From the NCBI GenBank assembly GCA_934101575.1, contig CAKORJ010000002.1, positions 62,001-126,000 of the forward strand: a DNA stretch of 64,000 nt. Direction: 5' to 3'. The first letter of the stretch is position 1, and every line of letters begins with the position of its first letter. This DNA is from an uncultured Bacilli bacterium. GTDB lineage: Bacteria; Bacillota_I; Bacilli_A; RF39; UBA660. Positions 58,143 to 64,000 of this stretch are shown piece by piece. The translations under genes were made by a program, and so were the position numbers. The notes below the pieces were generated by a model. That model did not search any database. It was not told the DNA's origin and saw nothing but the letters and a program-made list of their open reading frames with translations.

Positions 58143-59708
58143 TTACATTTGTTTTTGTTTTTCTTCTAGTGCTTTTTGTTCTTCTTTGGCTTTTTTTGCT
58201 CTTTTTAAACTTTCTAACATTGCTGCAGTAGTTAAAAGTGCTGCAGAGAAATGAACCACGCTATTTCTTGTTATGTCTATTTTATGATCAACAGTATTGA
58301 TTTGTTCTTCTTGTGTTACTTTATATGTTTTTCCATCTGTTCCTGTAACACTTGTTCCTGCAGTATAAGCTTTTCCTTGTTCGTCTTTTACTGGAACTGT
58401 TACTCGATTTCCATCTATTGTTTTAAAGTCTACTGTTTGTCCAACCATATTTTTTACATTGACATGGTATACTTCATTTCTTTGAACTGGAACTTGATCT
58501 TTATCTGCATTTTCTAGATCTAAAGCATTTACCCAACCACTTACTGGATCTCCATAATGGATCATTATTTCTATATCATTAAAGGTTAAATTATTCTCAT
58601 CACATGTTTGTTTTGCAAATTCATACATATTTATCCCTTGTTCATATTTTTTGTTTATTATTTCTCCAGTTGGACCTATTATTGATATGGCATTTGCTTC
58701 ATAACTGCCAGCTGGTCTTTCACTACTTCCAAATTCTCCTTGAGCATTTGCTCCACCATATTTATAATCACTTGATTCGTGATAAACTACTCCAGCTTTT
58801 ATATTTTCACGATCACCTATGTTTTTTTCTAGTAAAATTTCCATATATTTTTGTTCTTTTGGATTTAGTTCTTCATCTGACATTTGTCTTTGGATTTTAT
58901 ATAATTCATATGTATTTCTAATTTTATTTAGTTTTAGATCTTTTATTCCAATACCGATTAGTCCTGCTACTGCTATTCCTGTTATTGCTGCTATAATTCT
59001 ATCTGTTGTTTTTTTTCTTTTTGCTTTTTTTATTTGGTTTTCTAGATCTGTCTTCTTTTGTTCTTGTTTTAATTGCTCTTGTCTCTTAATTTCTTTTTCT
59101 GTTGGTTTGATTACTGGATTATTTTGTTTAGTTTCTATTTTTTCTGTTCTTAACATATATTTATCTAGTGCTGCTTTTATTTCTCCTATGTAAATATAGT
59201 CTCCATTTTCTAGATTTAACCCTTTATTTCCTAACATTATTATGCCTTTATTGATTGCTTCAGTGGCATCTTTTCCTTTTACTGATATACTTGCTGTTCC
59301 TTGATTTATTATTCTTCTTGAACCATCTCCCAGAACTAAAGTTTGTGCTGATTTTAATTCTTCTTTTACTTGATCTTTAAACTCTTCTATAGATATTGTT
59401 TTTCCTGTTCTTTTTGATACTATTTTTGTATTTTCTCCCTTTTTTGATAGGTTTTCTTCTGTTGCTTTTATGAATTCATCTATGTTGCAATATTCTCCAT
59501 TTTCAAGAATTATATTTTGTTTGTTTTTTCCCATCATTAGTGTACTAGTTTTCATTCCTTGATTGTGTACATCTGTTACATATATTTGTCTATCTTCACG
59601 ATCAGGGCCTAATGGAGAATTTGAAAGATTTATTGAGCTTACTCCATCTAGTATTGTTTTTATTTCTTCTTCTGTGTAACCTTGTTGTTTTAATTCTTCT
59701 TCACTCAT
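58143..59708 (-). CDS. Membrane-anchored protein with internal repeats, unknown function
   Basis: The 521-residue product is not recognised. The N-terminal soluble part has two related units of about 30 residues (about 58-87 and 158-187), each with LENG-Y-I-E-A. A coiled coil (about 205-235) precedes a membrane helix (about 238-256). The rest, about 260-480, may be extracellular, and a second hydrophobic stretch (about 482-500) is followed by a Lys/Glu/Gln-rich end. It follows the broken Gly-Tyr protein gene by 15 bp and lies in the accessory block. Confidence 0.55.
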   Translation of the reverse strand: MSEEELKQQGYTEEEIKTILDGVSSINLSNSPLGPDREDRQIYVTDVHNQGMKTSTLMMGKNKQNIILENGEYCNIDEFIKATEENLSKKGENTKIVSKRTGKTISIEEFKDQVKEELKSAQTLVLGDGSRRIINQGTASISVKGKDATEAINKGIIMLGNKGLNLENGDYIYIGEIKAALDKYMLRTEKIETKQNNPVIKPTEKEIKRQEQLKQEQKKTDLENQIKKAKRKKTTDRIIAAITGIAVAGLIGIGIKDLKLNKIRNTYELYKIQRQMSDEELNPKEQKYMEILLEKNIGDRENIKAGVVYHESSDYKYGGANAQGEFGSSERPAGSYEANAISIIGPTGEIINKKYEQGINMYEFAKQTCDENNLTFNDIEIMIHYGDPVSGWVNALDLENADKDQVPVQRNEVYHVNVKNMVGQTVDFKTIDGNRVTVPVKDEQGKAYTAGTSVTGTDGKTYKVTQEEQINTVDHKIDITRNSVVHFSAALLTTAAMLESLKRAKKAKEEQKALEEKQKQM

Positions 59709-59723
59709 TAAGTTACCTCCTTA

Positions 59724-60184
59724 CTATTTTCTTTGTTTTGTTTCTTTTGTCAGTTGTGTTTTTTTGTCATGTTTTTTGATTTGTTTTACTCTTTTTTTCT
59801 CTTGATTTTGAGGTTGTTGTTGCTTTGACTTTTTATATTCTTGCTGACTTTGTAACCATTCTTGTTCTCTTGCTTTTTTACCTGCTATGTATCCGTCTTG
59901 ATAACCTGAGCTATCTTTTTTCTTTTCCATTGATCTATAGCCATGCATATGTCCTTCTTCGTAATCAATATTATAATTTTTAGCATCTTTTTCTAGTTTT
60001 TTTATCTCATTATATCTATCTGATATTTCTGGATTTTTATATGCTTTTAAGATTTCTATATATTTCAGTTCAATAGGAGTTTTTTAAATTTTTTCCCTAT
60101 ATTAGTTGTCCAATTTAGTTTTTTTGCTTTAAGTGCTTCTTTTGCTTTGTTAAATTTTTCTACTTCTTGTTTCTTTTCTATAAT
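59724..60184 (-). pseudogene. C-terminal part of a twice-frameshifted Gly-Tyr-rich protein
   Basis: Two open segments in different frames follow each other: 60184-60065 (IEKKQEVEKFNKAKEAL...NIGKKF) and 60083-59724 (KTPIELKYIEILKAYKN ... GYRSMEKKKDSSGYQDGYIAG...). The latter is in the same frame as the 173-residue gene upstream, so a +1 shift near 60180 and a -1 shift in an A6 run near 60088 would join all three into one protein of about 315 residues. The DYEEGHMHGYRS...GYQDGYIAGK module resembles one in the 584-residue protein at 22611. An ATG at 59948 could also start a 74-residue product. Confidence 0.55.
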
Positions 60185-60671
60185 TTATTAATGATTCTTT
60201 TTTATTATTTTTGCTTTCGTGGTTTTTTATATCTTGTTCTATACTATATTTTCTTTCAGTCAAAAGATAATATTCCCATATTAGTTTTTTTAAAAATATG
60301 AAGAAATCTTTATCTGCATCCACGTCAAACTTTTTTATCAATTCTTTAGATGTTATTTTGTCTACTTGTTGGTAATTTAATAAATTATAATTTTTAATCT
60401 TTTCTTCTAAAATAAAACTTAAATCTACTATAAAAAATTTATCTATTCTTTTTTTGTGCTTTTTCATATCTTTTTGAATTATTTTAAGTAGTTTGTTTAT
60501 TATCTTTCCATTGTATATATTATCATATACTGGATCAATTTTTAAAAATTCTTTTTTTATTTTTGTACTTTGTGTTATCATTTCTTGTTTTTCTAGTTCA
60601 TTCAACACCAATTCGCATGCTACTTCATATATATCTAATTCCGCTTTTGTCTTTTTTAATTCTTCTTCCAT
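60150..60671 (-). CDS. Helical protein, probably the N-terminal part of the frameshifted gene
   Basis: The 173-residue product is predicted soluble and helical (MEEELKKTKAELDIYEVACE...) and ends abruptly in RKETRSRKI. As noted for the downstream segments, its frame resumes after two compensating shifts, so it may be truncated. No family is recognised. It lies about 45 bases after the 36-codon ORF in transcription order. Confidence 0.5.
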   Translation of the reverse strand: MEEELKKTKAELDIYEVACELVLNELEKQEMITQSTKIKKEFLKIDPVYDNIYNGKIINKLLKIIQKDMKKHKKRIDKFFIVDLSFILEEKIKNYNLLNYQQVDKITSKELIKKFDVDADKDFFIFLKKLIWEYYLLTERKYSIEQDIKNHESKNNKKESLINYRKETRSRKI

Positions 60672-60714
60672 TTTTTATTAACCTTAAATTTTTTTTATTA
60701 GTAATTTTTTGTTT

Positions 60715-60825
60715 TTATAATCTAACTAACATATAACCTATATTGCTCCTATATATGCCTTTATTTGGTGTTAATTTTAATGAAATATATTTTCTTTGTT
60801 GATATTTTTTTTCAGAAGTATTCAT
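60715..60825 (-). CDS. 36-codon ORF with strong ribosome site
   Basis: The reading is MNTSEKKYQQRKYISLKLTP... to MLVRL, basic, without membrane segment. A full AGGAGG lies seven bases before the ATG (60825). It is directly upstream of the 173-residue gene and probably opens that transcript. The remaining part of 60672-60973 shows only AT-rich DNA, presumably with the divergent promoters. Confidence 0.45.
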   Translation of the reverse strand: MNTSEKKYQQRKYISLKLTPNKGIYRSNIGYMLVRL

Positions 60826-60973
60826 TCTTATTCCTCCTAGTATTGTATGTTTTTTTATTTTTATATTTATCTACCTCCCTTACTTTAATGTCATTGTATC
60901 ACAATTTGGTCTATTTCTCCAAGAATAAACAATATTTTACATTTTAATGTGCCAATTATTTTGGTGAGTTACT

Positions 60974-61414
60974 ATGATTGTTCAAAACTTTAGATCTTCT
61001 AGGGAAATGTTAAATTTAAAGCAAAAAGATTTGACTAATTTGTTTAATGTTACTTATTCTACAATTTCTGGGTGGGAGACTGGAAAGGATACTATTCCTC
61101 TAAGGCAACTTATTAAGTATGCTAACTATTTTGGATTAAGTCTGGATTATTTATTTGGATTATCAAGCATAAATGATTCTTATTTTCCTCTTATAATTGA
61201 CCTTAATATTATTGCTAATGATCTTAGATTTATTCGTAAGAGTAGGGGATTTACTCAACAAGATATTGCTAAATTTCTTAATACTAGTTCTTCGGCTTAT
61301 GCTCATTATGAAAATGCTAGATATTTGATTCCTACTAGTTTTTTGTATAGCATTTCATTATTTTATACTGATATTTCTATTGATAAGATTTTAGGTAGAA
61401 AAAAGAAAATATAA
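60974..61414 (+). CDS. Regulator with two tandem XRE helix-turn-helix domains
   Basis: The 146-residue product has two Cro/C1-type HTH domains: about 4-60 (NLKQKDLTNLFNVTYSTISGWETG) and about 78-135 (GFTQQDIAKFLNTSSSAYAHYENAR). Both contain a DNA-recognition helix. No ligand domain is seen. It is divergent from the 36-codon ORF unit, a usual arrangement for a repressor of the neighbouring genes. Confidence 0.85.
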   Translation: MIVQNFRSSREMLNLKQKDLTNLFNVTYSTISGWETGKDTIPLRQLIKYANYFGLSLDYLFGLSSINDSYFPLIIDLNIIANDLRFIRKSRGFTQQDIAKFLNTSSSAYAHYENARYLIPTSFLYSISLFYTDISIDKILGRKKKI

Positions 61415-61475
61415 AATATTAAAGTTTCAGTATAAAGTTCAAAACTTAAATGTTATGTTGACTATTTATGTAATT

Positions 61476-61504
61476 AAAAAATCCCAGTAAATAATTTACT
61501 GGAT
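61476..61504 (-). terminator. mnmE terminator
   Basis: ATCC-AGTAAAT and ATTTACTGGAT form a stem (one bulged C) around 61481-61504 followed in minus-strand reading by six U. Confidence 0.8.
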
Positions 61505-61520
61505 AAAAAGTCTATGTTTA

Positions 61521-62864
61521 TTATTTTCCTACGCAAAAATTTTTAAATAAATTATCTAATAATTCTTCTGTATAGGTTTCTCCTATTACTTCTCCTAGGG
61601 TTTGCCAGATAGCTTTTAGATCTATTTCTATCATATCTATTGGTAATTCTTCTTTTAGTCCTTTTTTTATACTTATTATGTTTTGTTTACAATTTTTTAT
61701 TTTTTGTAGTTGTTCTATGGTTGATACATAGTAAAAGTCGTTTGTTTTTATTTTTTCTAATTTAAATAGTTCTTTTATTTTATCAGTTAGTTCTTTTAAA
61801 CCATTTTCTTTTGTTGTATTTGTTTTTACTATTTCTTGATTTTCTATATTTATATTTGTTTTTAGATCTGTTTTATTTAAGACTATTATTCTTTTTTTGT
61901 TTTTTGTTTCTTCTAAGAGTTTTTTGTCTTCACTTGTTAATTTTTCATTATTATTTAGTACTAATAGGACTAAATCTGCTTTTTCTATTGCTTGTTTTGA
62001 TTTTTTTACTCCGATTTGTTCTACTAAGTCTGTTGTTTCTCTTATTCCTGCGGTATCTATTAGGTTTAGTTCTATTCCTTCTAGTTGAAAGGTTGCTTCG
62101 ACTATATCTCGCGTTGTTCCTGGTATATTTGTTACTATAGCTTTGTCTTGTTCTATTAGTTTATTTAGTATACTGCTTTTTCCTACATTAGGTCTTCCTA
62201 CTATTGCTATATTTATTCCGTTTGTTATTAATTTACTATTTTGTGAATTTTCTATTATTTGATTTAATTCTTTTTCGATGTTATTTATTTCTTGCTTTAT
62301 TTTTTGATTTGTCATTTCTTCAATATCTTGATATTCTGGGTAATCTATGTTAACTTCTATGTTACTTATTATTTGAACTAGTTTCTCTCTTAGTTTTTTG
62401 ATTTTGTTGGTAGTTGTACCGGTTAGGTTATTTATTACTATTTGTCTTGCTTTCTCTGTTTTTGCGTTTATTAAGTCGTTTACTGCTTGAGATTTTGTTA
62501 AATCTATTCTTCCATTTAAAAATGCTCTTTTTGTGAATTCTCCTGGTTCTGCTAATCTTATTCCTTGATCTAGTATCATTTCTAAAACTTTTTTTGTAGT
62601 TGCTACACCACCATGACAATTTATTTCTACTGTATCTTCGGTTGTAAATGTTTTTGGTGCTTTCATTACTGTTATTAATACTTCATCTATTATATTTTTA
62701 TTTTCTATTATGTAACCATAGCTTACTGTATGAGTTTGTTTTTCTTTTAGGTTTATATTTGTTATGTTATTTACTTTTTCTATTGCTTCTTTTCCACTTA
62801 CTCTAATTATGGAGATGGCTCCTAGTCCTAAAGTTGTTGATATTGCTGTTATTGTATCGTTCAT
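61521..62864 (-). CDS. mnmE: tRNA modification GTPase MnmE (TrmE)
   Basis: MnmE works with MnmG on U34 of tRNA. The 447-residue product has the N-terminal formyl-THF-binding domain, the G domain with GRPNVGKSSILNKL, TTRDIVEA and NKTD, and the C-terminal FCVGK (usual FCIGK). Normal length. It is separated from mnmG by the accessory block. Confidence 0.96.
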   Translation of the reverse strand: MNDTITAISTTLGLGAISIIRVSGKEAIEKVNNITNINLKEKQTHTVSYGYIIENKNIIDEVLITVMKAPKTFTTEDTVEINCHGGVATTKKVLEMILDQGIRLAEPGEFTKRAFLNGRIDLTKSQAVNDLINAKTEKARQIVINNLTGTTTNKIKKLREKLVQIISNIEVNIDYPEYQDIEEMTNQKIKQEINNIEKELNQIIENSQNSKLITNGINIAIVGRPNVGKSSILNKLIEQDKAIVTNIPGTTRDIVEATFQLEGIELNLIDTAGIRETTDLVEQIGVKKSKQAIEKADLVLLVLNNNEKLTSEDKKLLEETKNKKRIIVLNKTDLKTNINIENQEIVKTNTTKENGLKELTDKIKELFKLEKIKTNDFYYVSTIEQLQKIKNCKQNIISIKKGLKEELPIDMIEIDLKAIWQTLGEVIGETYTEELLDNLFKNFCVGK

Positions 62865-62884
62865 AGTTCCTCCTTTTTTTGTGT

Positions 62885-62893
62885 ATTATAGCA
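62885..62893 (-). promoter_or_regulatory. Extended -10 promoter of mnmE
   Basis: On the minus strand TGC followed by TATAAT (62890-62885), about 20 bases before the mnmE ATG and after the jag terminator. No good -35 is visible, which an extended -10 can tolerate. Confidence 0.5.
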
Positions 62894-62904
62894 TATTTTT
62901 TCCA

Positions 62905-62928
62905 ATAAAAAAAGACTGATTTAGTCTT
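62905..62928 (-). terminator. jag terminator
   Basis: AAGACT (62912-62917) and AGTCTT (62923-62928) form a stem followed in minus-strand reading by a U run; it overlaps the jag stop codon. Confidence 0.75.
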
Positions 62929-63529
62929 CTTTTGGTTTTATTACTACATGCCTATTTGGTTCTTCACCTTCAGATTCTGTTATTACATCTTTTGAATTTG
63001 TTAATACATTGTGAATTATTCTTCTTTCGTATGAATTCATTGGTTCTAGATGCGCTTCTACTTTTGTTTTTGCTACCTCTTTTGCTGTATATTTTGCTGT
63101 TTTTTCTAATCTTACTTTTCTTTGTGCTTTATAATCATTTACATCTATTAAAAACCTGTAATATGTATTTAATTCAGTGTTTAACATTTGTCTTGTTATA
63201 TTTTGTAATGCTTCTATTGTTCTACCATTTTTTCCTATTAGTATTGATACATCTGGTGCGACTATATTAAATGTTGGAACTTCTTCTCTTGTTTTTGTTT
63301 CTATTACTGCATTTATTCCCATGTTTTTTACTATTTTTTGTAAATAATTCTTTATTTCTTGATTCAACTCTTCTTTTGTTATTGCTTCTACTTCTATTTT
63401 TTTACCAAATAGGGATTTTTTGATTTCTTTTTCTACTATTACTAGTTCATCTTCTTTAGCGTTTAAGTTTTCTGTTGCGTTTATTATTGCTTCTTCTTTT
63501 GTTTTTCCTTGGAATGTTTGTTTATTCAT
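62921..63529 (-). CDS. jag: RNA-binding protein Jag/KhpB
   Basis: KhpB binds RNA with KhpA and affects cell elongation. The 202-residue product has a Jag-N domain (TFQGKTKEEAIINATENL), a KH domain with LIGKNGRTIEALQ and an R3H domain with PMNSYERRIIHNVL...EPNRHVVI. ATG 63529 has SD GGAGG; it overlaps the yidC stop by 8 bp, the conserved yidC-jag pair. Confidence 0.93.
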   Translation of the reverse strand: MNKQTFQGKTKEEAIINATENLNAKEDELVIVEKEIKKSLFGKKIEVEAITKEELNQEIKNYLQKIVKNMGINAVIETKTREEVPTFNIVAPDVSILIGKNGRTIEALQNITRQMLNTELNTYYRFLIDVNDYKAQRKVRLEKTAKYTAKEVAKTKVEAHLEPMNSYERRIIHNVLTNSKDVITESEGEEPNRHVVIKPKED

Positions 63530-64000
63530 GTTTTTTCCTCCTTTGTAATGCAAAGTTTTGGAGTATTGTGAACAATGATGATGTTATCCAGTAAAATGCT
63601 ATAGCTGTTGGTAATGTAAATGACATAAAACCTATAAATACTGTCATTATATTAGTCATCATTTTTTGTTGTTTTGCCATTTGTTCATTGCCTGCCATGG
63701 ATGGATTTAATTTATATGATAGGTATGTTACTATTATCAAGATTATACATATAAATATGTAATACCAATCTCCGGTTGCCATTGCTGCGGATGGAGTTGT
63801 TCCCATGTTTAACCCGATGAATTGTTCTTCAAAGATTGCTGGAACTCTATTTATTGCTTCCCAAAAGGCTAGTAATATAGGTAACTGAATAAATGCAAAT
63901 AAACATCCTGATAATGGTTTTATTTCATATTTTTTATATACCGTCATCATTTCTTGACCTTTTTTTGTCATTGACTCATTGTCTGTTTTGCCTTCATATT
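63522..64000 (-). CDS. yidC: Membrane protein insertase YidC/SpoIIIJ (N terminus beyond window)
   Basis: About 159 C-terminal residues are visible: YEGKTDNESMTKKGQEMMTVYKKY in part, then PLSGCLFAFIQLPILLAFWEAINR and three further membrane segments, ending with a basic RRKKHE tail. The frame is open at base 64000, so the start, lipobox and catalytic Arg helix are missing. It is followed by jag. In Firmicutes rnpA, rpmH and dnaA lie just upstream. Confidence 0.94.
   Translation of the reverse strand, partial: YEGKTDNESMTKKGQEMMTVYKKYEIKPLSGCLFAFIQLPILLAFWEAINRVPAIFEEQFIGLNMGTTPSAAMATGDWYYIFICIILIIVTYLSYKLNPSMAGNEQMAKQQKMMTNIMTVFIGFMSFTLPTAIAFYWITSSLFTILQNFALQRRKKHE

Noticed and set aside
56074..61414. 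Complete integrative conjugative element
   Set aside because: No integrase, relaxase, VirB4 or flanking direct repeats were found; only one coupling-type ATPase.

Overview
The window is 64 kb of strongly AT-rich chromosome from a Gram-positive bacterium of the Bacilli, most like an uncultured RF39- or Erysipelotrichia-type lineage. A wall is indicated by MurA, a TagO-type transferase, an MreB/Mbl actin, a class A PBP, Lgt and M23 hydrolases, so it is not a true wall-less mollicute. UGA is a stop codon: lgt, pssA and the DUF1287 gene all end in TGA. Most genes lie on the minus strand. The right end carries yidC-jag-mnmE ... mnmG-rsmG-noc ... parA-parB, which in Firmicutes lies next to dnaA/oriC, so the origin is probably just beyond position 64000 and the minus-strand genes run away from it.

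Layout. 1-10.5 kb: trxB (partial), lgt, uvrA (promoter with an SOS box), psd-pssA for phosphatidylethanolamine, an HD protein, a broken small gene, a DUF1287 protein, uvrB and a kinase-fold protein. 10.5-12.6 kb: a polysaccharide deacetylase and the long ribosome-hibernation factor. 12.6-15.1 kb: tmRNA and tRNA-Thr(GGT), flanked by a small undescribed-looking membrane locus. That locus has an AgrB-like protein, a 55-residue membrane peptide, an HTH-like protein and a 231-residue membrane protein whose N terminus copies the 55-residue peptide. The two transcription units share the same unusual promoter layout. 15.1-20.8 kb: tagO-like, mbl-like, spoIIQ-like, DUF1146, rpiB, rpmE, murA and a HAD protein. 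20.8-26.3 kb: two large membrane-anchored proteins of unknown role, a SpoIIR homologue, and a PP2C phosphatase that shares an N-terminal module with one of the large proteins. 26.3-29.1 kb: prmC-prfA and rpoE (delta).

29.2-34.6 kb: plus-strand PBP1, gerQ-like and lemA-like genes, minus-strand pduL, and two paralogous membrane-anchored proteins sharing a 63-bp identical segment. 34.6-41.9 kb: ung, then rlmH-walJ-M23-dnaB-rplI-DHH phosphodiesterase (a GdpP without its membrane, PAS and GGDEF parts), and rpsR-ssb-rpsF. 42-45 kb: a type IV pilin-like protein with a large glycine-rich domain, a multi-pass protein, and a short gene interrupted by TGA at an apparent Trp position. 45-50.6 kb: ychF, an AbgT-type transporter, DUF951, MscS, parB and parA. 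50.7-55.9 kb: an unknown coiled-coil protein, noc with a long inserted linker, rsmG and mnmG.

56-61.4 kb is an accessory insertion between mnmG and mnmE: a soluble VirD4/TraG-like ATPase, an AraC regulator, a DUF1292-like protein, a membrane-anchored protein with internal repeats, a twice-frameshifted Gly-Tyr-rich protein, a 36-codon ORF and a double-XRE regulator. No relaxase, integrase or mating-pore gene is visible with it. mnmE, jag and a partial yidC close the window. The strongest leads are the AgrB-like locus with its twin promoters and the origin-proximal VirD4-like island.
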